Below are positions 23,722-36,004 of a stretch of DNA of 64,000 nucleotides, in pieces (positions within the stretch are counted from its first letter, which is position 1; every line of letters begins with the position of its first letter). This DNA comes from Spodoptera frugiperda (Eukaryota; Arthropoda; Insecta; Lepidoptera; Noctuidae): contig NC_064212.1 of NCBI RefSeq assembly GCF_023101765.2, positions 6,634,001 to 6,698,000 of the forward strand, given 5' to 3'. The position numbers and the translations under genes are program-made. The notes beneath the pieces are model-generated. The model saw nothing but the letters and a program-made list of their open reading frames with translations. It searched no databases and was not told the origin of the DNA.

Positions 23722-26700
23722 ATGGCTGAAGATTTAGATGTAGAAGCTATGTTGGAGGCGCCCTATAATAATAAATCGGTAAGTACCTTTAAAACATTCT
23801 AATTCAATCGAACAGCTCATGTCAATTCCCTCTCAATAATTCAAGCATTTCAATCGTCCAGTACTTAATACGAGCATAATATTATGTTAGTTTTTTAATC
23901 AACCAATCAATGATTGATAATAGTTCCAGTGCTCAAGTTAAAAATATATTTTGCCTCCCTGTCTAGTTTTTATTCTATTGTATCTTCTAATCATTTATTC
24001 ATCAAAGATACAAAAATCCATGTTATTCAATTTGTATCATGTAAATGTTTCTTTTATAAATATTTGCATTGTAAAATTTGTGATGTAACAAATAAGTCAT
24101 GTGGCTTTTAACTGTTTAAAGATGTTATAAACTAATGATTTTGTTAAATTACCATTCTGACATTTAGTTATTACTAGTTAATTACATCTTTAAACAGCAA
24201 CTGGTAAGAAATATAAAACAAAATTACATTTGAGAATCATTTCTTGTATTTATAGAACTTTGTGGTAATAGTCGAGCATACTTCACCGACCTGACTGCAA
24301 GAGGTATCCACCACTATACTTACCTAATTTTAATTATTTGAAATTCAACACAATCCTAACATTGTTAAGTACACCTTTAAAAGTCAAAAAGTAAGAATGT
24401 CATAGAGCATAATTTTAAAAAAAGACCATGAGCTGATGGGTCGTAAATCTTTTGCAGAAGTATCCCTGTGTGATGTTAGCGCTGTGTGCATCCTTTGTCA
24501 GTGGTTATACGAACGGTAAGTGTAGAACAGGGACACGAGACTACCATGACATGGATGAACATTGGTTGGTTAATAAACCAGCTGCCAACAGTAGCCTAGG
24601 CAAAGTAAAACCATCAGCATTTGTGTTGTTTCATCAGTGACATTTTACTAATGACATTGTTGAAATGCTGCAAATGTTCTCCATGTTGTTGTTATCAATT
24701 AACTAATGCAATTTTTATTTATTCACTCGGCGTGTGTTGCTGTGGCGCTGCTTCTACCTTGTGCTTTGTGTGACAGGATAACACTTCCTCTTCAAAGCAT
24801 CGATCGGACAAGTATTCTGATAAGCACAAAGACAGAGACCGGGATGGAAGCCGAAGGTTAGAACTTTTTAATTATTATACTTTAAAAAATTCTAATAAGA
24901 ATGATGACAAAATGTCTAATTTTCTTAACTTGACTGTCAATGAAAAATATTGGATACACATTGATTGATTAAAATAACAAAACATATCACATCATAAATT
25001 ATGATCAGGTTATAAGTGCCCACTGCTGAGCAAAGGCCTCTTCTCAATAAGATTTGAGTAGAAATCACACTTACACATGGTGGATATTATATATACAATA
25101 TTTTTTATATAAAACATTGCCCCACACTAGGATTTTCTCTTGTGTCGTGGGTGTGTTTATAAACATACAATTTCACATATTATGCTACATTACACCCAGT
25201 CACCCACCAGTTCTTACCTAAGAAATACTTAATGTGCTCCTTACTTGTACTGTTAGATGTCACTTATAGGTTGGGAAAAACCAAAATGTGTCATCTATCT
25301 TAACTTGGGGGTTCCTAAAAATTTTAAAGAGGTTACTAGATACATTTTATTCAAACCGCTCACATGCTAACGTGCATTACATGTGTGCGAAATGTCACAT
25401 GTGCAGTAAAATGTATGTTGTTGTAATGCATTTTAATGGGAGATGGGCAGAGGTGTACACATAATAATGATAATACAATGTAAAACCATCTTTCACCAGT
25501 TTGTTAAGAGTCCCAATGTGTAAGCCCAAAGTTCAATCACTTTTTAAGTCAATTGATAAATTAAATAACCCGATAAATTAAAGTCAATCAATAATGATTT
25601 CCCTTTTTTCTAGACGTAGCCGGTCGAGAGACAGAAGAAAATCAAAAGAAAGAGACGCACGTCGTTCAAAAGATAGAGATGATAAGAGAGACAAAGATCG
25701 TGAACGGGACAAAGATCGTAAGGATCGTGATCGTGACCGCGAGCGTGATCGAGATCGCGACCGCGAACGTGATCGAGGCGACCGTGGCGAGCGCGATCGC
25801 GACCGCGGCGATCGTGACCGTGATCGTGAACGAGATCGTGGAGATAGAGACCGCGAGCGTGATCGTGAACGCGAACGTGACCGGGACAAGGATAAGGATA
25901 GAGATCGCACTCATAGAGATAAAGAACGTGACAAGGATAAAGAACGTGAACGCGATAGAGATAAAAGACGCAGCAGAGACAAAGAACGCAGTCGAGAACG
26001 TGACCGCAGCAGCCGCGACCGTACTTCTAATAGCAAAAGGGAGAAGACTATTGAAAGAGATCCTTCTAAAGAATATCGATCAAAATCTAGAGGTCTTGAG
26101 CCTAAATTAGATGACTTACCTCCAGAAGAACGAGATCTACGTACTGTTTTCTGTATGCAATTATCTCAAAGAATTCGAGCTAAAGACCTAGAAGAATTTT
26201 TCTCTTCAGTTGGCAAAGTTAGAGATGTAAGACTTATCACCTGCAACAAAACCAGAAGATTTAAAGGAATAGCTTATATTGAATTTAAAGATGCTGAATC
26301 AGTACCTTTGGTAAGTATAGAATGGTAGTTTTTTACATTTTTATCATTAGAATAATCATTTCAATTAATGTATCGTAATAATTTACAGGCTCTAGGTTTG
26401 ACGGGACAAAAGTTGCTTGGAGTTCCTATTATAGTACAACATACACAAGCAGAAAAGAACAGGGTAGGCAATACATTGCCAAACTTAGCACCAAAGACCA
26501 GTAACGGACCAACGAGACTGTATGTGGGTTCATTGCATTTTAACATTACAGAAGACATGCTACGCGGCATTTTTGAACCTTTTGGAAAAATTGATCATAT
26601 TCAACTTATGACGGACCCTGAATCAGGAAAAAGTAAAGGATATGGATTTCTTACTGTAAGTACATTTGTAATACTTATTATATTTCTTAGTTTTATAAGA

Positions 26701-29700
26701 AGGCTATTTATTGACATTTAGTATTTTAAAGAACTAAAGTTGTCATTGTCAAATTACATAAATCATGTAAAAAAAAAACATCAATTAAACGATAGTCTAT
26801 AAATGTCGTAGGGAAATGAAGATATCCGAGATTCACTAAATCTCGTCATATATTGAAGATTCTCATCTATCTATACATATAATAAAACTGTAGAAGTATT
26901 AATTCGGTACATTGAAAATATTAAAAACTATTGGGTGTTAATAAGTAAACCCAACTACGTGACAAAAAAAATCGCATCACGCAAAAGCTACCAGTCCGAA
27001 TTACGATTTAACTAGGGGTAATTAATTATATGTACTTTGGTAACCTGGGCACAACACTTAGGTAGGTACTTTTAAAGACTAACTGTGCGGCTCGATCCCT
27101 AGACATGATTACTGTATCAACTGCAAATATAACTTTGTCGAATGCCAAGTTATCTGTAGGGCCGATGGTTGAAATTAGCTAGAATACGATGATACGAATC
27201 ATTAATACGATATTCAGCGATGATACGTCATTTCAGTAATCTAAATCTAGTGAAAAGACGTAACAAATAAGAATATTCAATCAGGATAATTTCTCCAGGT
27301 TTTCTTAATTTCCCTCCAACATACACAACAAAATTCAACACCTTTATTGTAAAATAATATTTATTTTTGCTTAAACATGTTGAATTTATTATTAACAGCT
27401 AACTATTAACTCCGTCGTTAGTTGGATGGTATGTGATCATGTGTCACCTACTTGATTCCATATCAGAAATCAACCCTTCTCATGAAATGTAGTATTATAA
27501 GTTGTTTGAATAAATCAATGTTTATGGACATTTGTTAGTTGGTTATCGATTTGACAAGCCATTGCAAAACAGGGTGTTTAAGGACAATTAAGGAAATTGA
27601 AATTAATTTCCCAAAAATATTTCAGTTTCATCATGCTGCAGATGCTAAAAAGGCGATGGAGCAACTGAATGGGTTCGAATTAGCTGGAAGACCAATGAAA
27701 GTCGGTAATGTCACAGAACGGACTGATGGTGGGTCCAGCACTCGATTTGACGCCGATGAACTGGACCGAGCTGGTATTGACCTAGGTGCCACAGGACGCT
27801 TACAATTAATGTTTAAACTTGCAGAAGGCACTGGATTACAGGTAAAATGTTGAATATATTGTACTCTTGGATAAAATTTGCCAGCACTGAATATTTGTGT
27901 CACTGGCTGATCACATTTCAAGATATTCTAGTAAATCCTATATATTACTTTATCCATGTTAATCTATATCTTAGTACAGTAATACAGTGGTGTTTAAAAA
28001 CATCAAGTTAGTACTTGCACAAATGTAATGGAATGAATTAAGGCACAACCCAAGAAAAACAGGATACAGTAGTGCTTTGCTGAAATCTTAGGATTTACAA
28101 GAACATCTCTATTTTATCATTAAACCACCCCATATTACAAGCGAAACCACTTCAATCCACATTACAAGTTCCACACATTGGAGTTAGAGTGAAGAAACAT
28201 GATAAATGTATGTATTATTGACAAGGTCCCATAATTATTTTCTCAGACTGCTTATTTTATAATTTTTGTTTGTAGTAGGTATTTTTTCTTTTGTTTGCGA
28301 CGACAATGTTACTGTTAAACATATTAAATATGCTAATTGATGCAACAAAGCTGTGTAAACAGGAAATAATGCGCATTGAATGTGTTTTCGTTTTCACGTA
28401 ATAATATTATGTACCTCCTTATTTAGGCATATTAGGTACATTTGTTTTACATCAGCAATCAGATTTCGGAAAAACACAGTGTATTTTAACACTATTCTCG
28501 GCACTGCTAAGTAACTGACACCTGTTATTCTAGACTCACAGTAGACAATTTGATGCAATAAGATTATTTTTGAAGAATACTGTTGTCACTCAAACTCTGG
28601 TTATGTTATGAGTGAAAAATCACAGCTAAAATTATCAGCTATTTTTGTTTTAATGCTTCTGTTGTTGTTTACAGTGGTACAATGTAGTATGATAAAGTTG
28701 TCCCTGGGACCATTTGTAAGCTTGCATGTGTTTATTGATATTATTGGATGATTTTCTTACTTTATAGTATAAAAGAAAAAAACTCCAATGTAGTCACGAC
28801 ATCCCTAAGATAAAACACTGTATGTATATTATTTTTGAATTGTAAATTAATTGTAAACTGGGTGTGATTTCAGATACCGCCTGCTGCAGCATCAGTATTG
28901 ATGGGTGCTGGTTCGGCGCTGGTTACTCCACAGCCTCAAGTAGCACCTCCCATTGCAACACAGTGTTTTATGCTCAATAATATGTTTGATCCAGCCTCGT
29001 AAGTAGATTTTATTAAATATTGTTACTTATTACTCATCAACACTTATAAAACCGCTTCTATATGACAATATTTGACCAAGACAGAAACCTTTTAAAATAA
29101 TAAAAAATAATGACAGTAGTGGGAGGGAACCCATTGGAAAGTAAAGAATATGCAACAAAATTTGTTTACATATTATGAGGTCTGCAAGTAGAAGGGATGT
29201 GCATTGTAAAGGGCAAATGCAAGCATTATTTTTGCAATGGTTTTCATTGAGCTACTTAGGCCCTGGTCTCACTTAAGAGTTAAGCCTTTGGACGGGATAA
29301 CTTATACATGGGGTAACTAACATCACAGTATTGCCTTTTGTTCAAGTTACTTCCCTAAAACCCAGTGTAATAGTTGACCCCTTCAATGAGTCATCTTCCC
29401 GGAAATTTTATTTTCGTATTACCCTAGATTACCCAATAAACTTGAAGTGCATGTAGGTTATTTATACATGTATTATACAAAAAATTGTACTCTGCCCTCA
29501 GATGATAACTACTAAAGATAATTCTTTTGTTGTTTCAGGGAAACAAATCCTAACTGGGACATAGAAATAAGAGATGATGTTATAAGTGAATGTAACAAAC
29601 ATGGAGGAGTATTGCATGTATATGTGGATAAAGCATCTCCACAAGGGAATGTTTACTGTAAATGTCCAACGATAGCAACGGCGGTGGCCTCAGTCAATAC

Positions 29701-29827
29701 ATTACACGGCAGATGGTTTGCCGGCCGAGTGATCACTGCGGCTTACGTGCCACTTGTCAACTACCACTCTCTATTCCCTGACGCTATGACTGCACTTACT
29801 CTGTTGTTGCCATCCAGACAACGATAA
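23722..29827 (+). CDS. RBM39: RNA-binding protein 39 (CAPER), splicing factor and coactivator
   Basis: Seven coding exons: 23722-23778, 24777-24856, 25614-26310, 26389-26655, 27626-27841, 28874-28998, 29539-29827. They give 576 residues, a little over the usual 520-530. After a short acidic start (MAEDLDVEAMLEAPYNNKS) comes a very long Arg/Asp/Glu-rich tract (about residues 46-160). RRM1 follows (about 222-296, RTVFCMQLSQRI), then RRM2 (about 320-396, TRLYVGSLHFNITEDM...KGYGFLT), the conserved linker ERTGID-like segment (ELDRAGIDLGATGRLQLM), and a C-terminal UHM-type RRM (about 482-570, NPNWDIEIRDDVISECNKHG...HGRWFAGRVITAAYVPL). The UHM binds U2AF/SF3B1-type ULM motifs; the protein promotes early spliceosome assembly and nuclear-receptor coactivation. 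The first intron holds a candidate poison exon at 24458-24515. An AATAAA lies at 29836-29841. Confidence 0.96.
24458..24515 (+). other. RBM39: Candidate poison cassette exon in RBM39 intron
   Basis: A 58-nt segment sits between a good acceptor (CTTTTGCAG) and a perfect donor (G|GTAAGTG). Spliced between the 19-codon first coding exon and the exon at 24777 it stays open for 19 codons, then gives GGA TAA across the junction. That is an immediate premature stop far upstream of many exon junctions, so inclusion should trigger nonsense-mediated decay. Mammalian RBM39 is reported to control its own level through a poison exon near the 5' end. The conservation with this one is inference. Confidence 0.55.
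24990..25070 (+). repeat. Fragment of a dispersed retroelement-like repeat
   Basis: The words 'gtgcccactgctgagcaaag' and 'gcctcttctca' are a familiar repeat phrase in lepidopteran DNA. Only a short fragment is present, inside an RBM39 intron. Family unknown. Confidence 0.35.
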
Positions 29828-29835
29828 ACCACAGC

Positions 29836-29841
29836 AATAAA
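29836..29841 (+). terminator. RBM39: Poly(A) signal of RBM39
   Basis: AATAAA nine bases after the TAA stop at 29825-29827, followed by a T-rich downstream region. More hexamer-like sites follow, so alternative ends are possible. Confidence 0.5.
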
Positions 29842-30159
29842 TAAGCATTTATATTTTAATATTTTGGTCTTTAATGTATACTGATATATTTTATCTAGTG
29901 AGGACCTAACTCTAGTAATAATAAAGTTATTATTATGTAAACTAACTAGACTATCATTTTCCTTTAAAAAAATAATGTAGGGTACAAATCATATAATAAT
30001 TTATTATGTATATGTCTCCACTCTATACGATTTTGAGCATGTTGTATGTTACATACAACTTAAGTGTAGAGTATCAGATAAAATGTAAATAAATATAAAC
30101 AGGAGTAATAAAAATGATAAACAACTAAAAAAATATAAGTTCATTTTATTGTTATAATT

Positions 30160-32979
30160 TTAAACTGCTCTTATCCAATCTATCTCCAAAGTTGCAGGAC
30201 CCTTCTGCTTCACAGGTTGGTAAACTCCACCGTACATTTGTATACCGATACTTGATACTTGTGACAAGTCTAACAATTCATTGTTAGTTACTCTTTTACC
30301 TCTGTAGTAAGCTTTAAATTCTGAGAACTTGAGATTACGAATGGCGAAGTCATCTTTAGGTGCCTGAAAAAAAGAAACCCATTACATATTATGCCATAGA
30401 CACATCGTAGATTAGTAAATCTACACTTCGTGAAATATGAGCCTCTCATGATGAATTTGACCAGATGAGCGTCCACAGGCTCGCATCATAGCCAATGTCT
30501 CTTCATAAGATGTGTACTGATGGCGTCATACTGAACGCGTACGGTGCGGGCCTGTGGACGCTTACCATTGCACAATTTTGTTATCCACGTTTGGCCGAAT
30601 CATAGAAATAAATATATATATATATATATATATCCCACTTATTAAATAATTTTAACTACTAATAATTAATTAAACAAGCTGTTTAGTGAAAATCGAGAAA
30701 CTGGAAAGTTCTTAATGATTTTATTAATTAGGCACTGAATAACTTTGTTAGCTTTGTAGATAAGCTGTATATATTATGTATATTCGCAGAGGAATGATCT
30801 AATAACAAACAATGACGTAAATTAGATAAGTTAGGTAATATTCGCTGATAAGTATTCTTTACCAAGCTCTTTTCTGTAAAACCATCCTACTAAATCCTAT
30901 GATCAGTATAATTAAGTAATTAGTTATGTCAAATGATGCATTAGTCTCTGATCTAATAAATAGCTATTGTAGGTAGTTTGAAATCAGAGTATCTTGCCCC
31001 ACGTCCGTGTCGGTCAAATTATAGAGAAAGGTAGAGTATTAAATCTGAAGTGAAATGATTCCCGGTAAATAGCAAATATTGCGATCTGTGGAACAGGAAC
31101 CTATATTTACCTATTTGACCTATTTCAAATCACAACTGCATGAAAGGTAATCCAATGTGTACCTACCTACTTTAAATGCAAATTATCAAGCTAATTTGAA
31201 ATCTATAATATGACAGTTACCTGGAAATATTGCTCAAATGAGTAATTGGGCTCGTCATTTAAACCTTTATGCCGTAAAGTAACTTTGAATCCATTAAATT
31301 GTCCTTGTCCTCTGCATTTGATTTGTAGCTTCGTGTAACCGGTAAGATTGTATGTCTGAATAGCTCGTATCCCGGCAAAACCGGCTCCATTTAATTGAGG
31401 ATTCAAAAGAGCAAAAAAAATAGCTCGTCTGAACCCAACATTTTTGTGAATAACAAAAATGGCCTTGGACATGCCGACATCTCGTACGGTATCCGATTGT
31501 TCTTGCCATACGTCTACGTCACCATCCTTTGTGAAATCAAACAAATACTGCCCGTCATCTTGTTGACTTGTGCTGTAAATTAAAAAATATAATCATTATC
31601 ATTACCTACCTTTTTATTAATCTTATTATACCTACGGATGAAAGCTACCTATCTGCTTACAGAGATACTGTACTTATAGGTAAATAGTTACCAAGGTAGA
31701 TAGTTTAATATTTTACGTTAGTAAGTGTATTTTTGTGAAATCGAGAACTAAAATAGGAAAAAGGATTAACACTGCGCAGTTATAATAGAGCGCAGAAAAA
31801 TTTAATAAGTAATCAATTTTGATTAAATTGAAATACCTGCAAAGAAGTAAACTATCAGTACGTATTTGTTATGGGTAGTTGGGTAGGTACTTAACTTTCA
31901 CTGTCAGATGCGTCGTTTAGATCTATTTCACTGACTCCACACGTGTTACTGTCGATAGCAGCCATTTTGAAAGTCAGAGGTTAGCCTATCAAGCGTGGAC
32001 TCATTTTTGATATTTAGTACGCGTAACATTTTTATAATACGTACATATTCGGGTTGACAGCTACTTTTCTTGTCTCTTTTGGAAGAAAAGGAACAATTTT
32101 CTAGTATAAACACCGATGTCCTTTATGTATTGATTTATAGGTAAAACAAATGGACAGTGACAATGAACCTTACAATCGATAGAAATTTAAGGAATCTCTT
32201 AAATAAGATTTTGAAAATAAAAATTAATTAACTACTTAGGTAGGTAGATATAGTATCGATAAATTATTATTTTCTTAGTTTTAGTACCTACACTACCTAC
32301 CCAACCTAAGTATTTAGGTAGGTAGGTAGGTAAAAAAATCTATTTGTTTACTTGGTAATAAACACTCAGGTAGGTACCTAGTTACCATATAAACCATACC
32401 AAACCTATAGTGTAAGTAATAACTGTTAACCTTTCTACTTACTGTATTTCATTTACACACGCACTACCAAAAAAAAATTTTGAAGAATGGATAGGTACCT
32501 AAATATTTTTTTATTTCTATAGGTTGAGTAGGTACCTATTCTAATAACACATTAGGTAGGTAGGTATATAATTGCCAGTTAGAGTAACCAAAATTTTGGT
32601 AACCGGAGGCACATTGACACCTAATACCTCCTTTTTTGTGAGGATGGAAAATCATCAAATAACTCCGCCCCCTCCGAGAGTACCAAAAATATTAAAACCA
32701 CCCCGTTCCAACTCCTACCTTGTGCCACGGCTAGCCTCGCCTGCAACCCCAGCAGTTTCTAGTAAGGCAGGAGTGTTGTAGTTGAATCCAAAGTCAGGCA
32801 GGTGCAGGTAAGAATTATTTTGTTTGTGTTTAGCAACAAACCTCACAGCTCACTTTTCTAAACTGAATACGATACCTAAATAAATCATTTAAATATTTCA
32901 CTAACCTGTTATCACATACTCCATAAAAGAGCGCAAAACAAAGAAATAAGTAAATACATATCACTTTATCATTTAACAT
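30160..32979 (-). CDS. Secreted CIA30-domain protein (NDUFAF1-related fold)
   Basis: Three coding exons, right to left: 32979-32906, 31572-31221, 30363-30160, giving 209 residues. The ATG at 32979 opens a hydrophobic stretch (VICIYLFLCFALFYGVC) that looks like a secretory signal peptide rather than a mitochondrial transit peptide. The rest is a CIA30 domain, recognised by YLFDFTKDGDVDVWQEQSD, GFAGIRAIQTYNLTGYTKLQI, CRGQGQFNGFKVTLRHKG, FSEFKAYYRGKRV and the closing GIQMYGGVYQPV...GPATLEIDWIRAV. The classical CIA30 protein (NDUFAF1) is a complex I assembly factor in mitochondria. This short form has a different N-terminus, so its role is unknown; a carbohydrate-binding-like jelly roll is possible. 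AATAAA on the minus strand lies at 30145-30150 and 30000-30005. It is tail-to-tail with RBM39. Confidence 0.85.
30610..30633. repeat. (TA)n microsatellite
   Basis: An uninterrupted run of AT dinucleotides of about 22 bases, in an intron of the CIA30-domain gene. Confidence 0.9.
32314..32333. repeat. (AGGT)n short tandem repeat
   Basis: Four to five copies of AGGT in a row, in an intron of the CIA30-domain gene. The surrounding 32230-32580 DNA is also unusually rich in TAGGTA/TACCTA words. Confidence 0.7.
32639..32790 (+). repeat. Decayed copy of dispersed repeat family A
   Basis: It reads GAGGATGGAAAATCATCAAA then CCGCCCCCTCCGAGAGTACC, CACCCCGTTCCAACTCCTAC and GCCTCGCCTG, matching the order of words in the copy at 42718-42870. 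The open plus-strand frame over it (32572-32781) has no ATG at its start and is not a gene. Confidence 0.45.
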
Positions 32980-34053
32980 TTTAAATAAAATGTTACGAAT
33001 AAAATTACTTAAACTGCTATTGCTTCAACTACACACCGTATCAAATACTTACTAATAACTACTCGCACGAATTATCGGGTATTACATTTATTTGAATAAA
33101 CAAAATGAATTTATATAGTAATATTGAACATTTGACACTGTTATCTTTTAATAATGTTATTGACGTCTCAGAGTCTTGACTCTGATTCTACGCCAATAAG
33201 CGTGTCATATCTGAATGTTTCGTAGAATGAAAATGTATAATAATATGTAGGTAGTTAGGTATTTGTAAACACCAACTAGGTACATACCTACTCGTTGAAG
33301 ACTCGTTAGTCGCAAGTGCGCGATTATTGAGCAAAGGTCTTAGGTTCCTTTCTCAACTGGCGCGCAGTAAGTAGAACCAAATACGATTGGTTATTATTAT
33401 GAGTAAAAGATATACAATAATAAATAACAATAAGACATCTAATGTTACCTGATACTTGAATACTGTTACAGTTGGCCTCTTGTATACGACACGGTTTTGT
33501 TTTCAACCGTACGATATGTTAGCCGTACGGTTTACCGCCGTGCACGTTTACACGCTCCATAGTGATCCATACAACACTGACGACCGTGACGACCGCCGCA
33601 CGGCGAATTAACCGTAGATTTTTACGGCGAAAAACCGTGTGTGTACAAGAGGCCTTAGTGATTCTACTTTACATTATGCAGATGAGAAATTAAAAAAAAT
33701 GTCGGTTCGGTCGCTCAGAAATTGAACAGTAGCGGGCATCAATCAGCGGTATCAAGAAGTATGCATGTTTGGTCAATGCCAAGACACTGTTAGACTTATC
33801 AGGAAAAGTGCCAGTACGAAAAAACCCCGAACTTGCGCACGTAGATTTACATAATCAACTTTAATTATATTTTGTTGGATTTCCCATTACAATCATACAA
33901 TGCATTTATTTATAAAGTAGCACGGTGGTCGAATAGTTCGCATAAATTTGCGCTTGTATGTAGGTCCTGTAACTAGCATAGAATTAGGTAATTTCTGAAA
34001 AAAAAAAATGGAATAATGAAAATAAAACAAAGAGAATTTTGTTTAATATAGAT
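32980..34053. other. Spacer between the CIA30-domain gene and the FAM210 gene
   Basis: No gene seen. It contains a worn SINE head at about 33292-33360 (CTCGTT...GTCGCAAGTGCG...GGTCTTAGGTTCC) and, at 33500-33650, several short GC-richer inverted words around CCGTACGG/ACCGTA. It also includes the promoter of the CIA30-domain gene. Confidence 0.4.
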
Positions 34054-34058
34054 TTATT
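34053..34058 (-). terminator. Poly(A) hexamer overlapping the FAM210 stop codon
   Basis: On the minus strand the end of the gene reads GGG AAA TAA ATC, so AATAAA contains the stop codon itself. Another hexamer lies further on (plus TTTATT at about 33905-33910), so usage is uncertain. Confidence 0.35.
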
Positions 34059-36004
34059 TCCCTCCACCAGTGTTCACACTGCGCTTTAAAAAGCCTACAT
34101 TTCTGAGATATCGCACAATAAAAGGTGTAGCAGTGAGTGTTATAGCTATCCTAAATGGCGCAAAGAATTTATGAACAGTATATGCTATAACAAAAGTGCC
34201 TGCATTTGATCCCGCTGCCTTCAAAATAGTGCCCTCACTTATATTTAAATATTTTAGTACTGCGACTAAGTCGATGCCACTGAAAATAAAAGACAAAATA
34301 GCTGATTCTCATCCAATTAATTTACTTTGGTCTCTATAATACTTATGGAATATACATATGTATAAGATGAATGAATGGTGTTCATGGAATTAAATGAGAT
34401 TGTTAAAGCAGTACAACATACCTAGATATTAGAAGATAGCAGCTCCCCAATGATATCAGGGAAATACCAACATGAAATACAATCACTGTTGAGCCATATT
34501 CTTTGATGGCTTGTTTCAACTTTTCTTTGGCACTCATGGGTGGTTTTGAATCTGTACTCATATTTCTTGTGCCAACAGCTATGCTTTGAAAAAAGGTAAA
34601 CAGAATATTAACATCATCAAATTTAATAAAACTAGGAGCATTGACTTTTGATAATGAGATATTTTTTTGATTCAGGAATTATTAGGGTCTGTCTTGTTTA
34701 TAGACCATCATTACTTAAAAGTTATACACTACTTAGGTAAGTGCAACTCAATAATCAACTACAATACAAAAGATTTGTCATATTATTATATAAAAAAAAA
34801 AATACTGCACACCTGTGACTACAAAAGTTTTAATTTTCTATCAAACAAAAGCAATGTATGAGTTGGTTAGTACAATGGGAAATAGTAAAATGAAGCCCAA
34901 TATATGTAATATTAAATAAAAAAAATGTCTTCTTTAAATTAAAAAGCTTCATGCACACAAGCTCATGCATGGACTTAAGAGGCATTTCCTAACAGTTTTA
35001 ATCTTGGGTGATGCAGAAAAAAGAACCCGGCGGATGCAATAAGCATTTCAGAAATACACATTCCTTTCACATACTAATACTTATTTAATTCCTGCCCAGG
35101 CTATAAATATTATTATCATCACAAACAGACAATGTTAGCCCACAGCTGAACTATAGACATCCTCTACATAACTTTTAGAGTACCATAACATCCATGCGGG
35201 TTTGAAATCAGAGTTCAAAAGGGTCAGGTTTACCAGGGAGTGCTGCAACCAGTTATTATACTCAAAATTTGATATCCATGCTTTTTTTTTTTTTTTTTTT
35301 ATATTAATGGCATTCACATCTCTGTTGTGTGAGAATATCCATGCTTTATTATTGTATCAATGTCTTTGTCATAACAATGTAAATATAATATTGGCTACAT
35401 ACCGTCTTTCGTCATTCTGGAACGATACTCATTTCTTAATGTCAAGTAATGAGCGCCATGAAGATGATCCGATAAATATTTGTATCCTTGGCCCCACTGT
35501 GAGCCTGGCATATTTAGATGGGTATGGTTTCCACTGAAGGGGCTGGGAACATTGCTTTGCATAGATGACGACAAACTGACAGCTCCACGGCAATCGTATT
35601 TGTTAACGTGTGGATCTGACTGCACAGTTATGTCAATTTTCCCCAAGTCTATTTGTTTTTTGTAACAAGAACTGATAACTGGACCAGAAATATCTCTTTC
35701 CCTCAGTGGCGAAAACCGACCCACTTCTGACGCATTTATGTCGACGACATTTGTCGGCAACTTTAATGCAGCTGCGGGAGGAAATTTTAGACTTGTAGTG
35801 ACGTGAATGCGATTAGTGTCTTGCACATTGATGTTGGATAATCCTCCTGAAAAATAAACAATAAATACGTAAAAGCCGGTGTTCCTCCTTTGTATACAAA
35901 TCGAACAAACAATCATCAAGGTCACATTTACCAAACAAAGGATTTGCCAAATTATATTGTTTACTGCTAAAATAATTATTTGACCTCGTATAAATTTTAT
36001 ACAT
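34054..36004 (-). CDS. FAM210-family mitochondrial membrane protein (DUF1279)
   Basis: Four coding exons, right to left: 36004-35932, 35846-35403, 34578-34422, 34279-34054, giving 299 residues. The N-terminus (MYKIYTRSNNYFSSKQYN) is basic, aromatic and free of acids, as in a mitochondrial targeting peptide. A poorly conserved middle follows. The C-terminal third is the DUF1279 domain: KEKLKQAIKEYGSTVIVFHV, GISLISLGSCYLLISSGID, then VLKYLNISEGTILKAAGSNA and FVIAYTVHKFFAPFRIAITL, ending in a Lys/Arg-rich tail. FAM210A/B proteins sit in the mitochondrial inner membrane; FAM210A affects mitochondrial translation and FAM210B haem and iron use. I cannot decide A or B. For the 34578 exon I chose the acceptor ...CATAG|CT over CAAAG|CA because only it keeps the frame with the GTATGT donor at 35402. 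Confidence 0.88.
35095..35260. repeat. Fragment of a dispersed repeat shared with 42290-42415
   Basis: The words 'aaaagggtcaggtttacca', 'gggagtgctgc' and an upstream 'ccacagctgaactatagac' recur, drifted, at 42300-42415. It lies in a FAM210 intron, next to a 19-base T run at 35282-35300. Confidence 0.4.

Noticed and set aside
24452..24640. An independent small gene with a signal-peptide-like start
   Set aside because: The first 58 bases are flanked by exact splice sites and lie inside an RBM39 intron; a cassette exon explains it better.
25584..25914. Minus-strand Ser/Arg-rich protein and a second plus-strand frame over the same region
   Set aside because: Shadows of the repetitive Arg/Asp-rich coding tract of RBM39; no splice support or known family.
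32572..32781. Pro-rich 69-residue plus-strand protein
   Set aside because: It lacks an ATG at its start and coincides with a decayed family A dispersed repeat.
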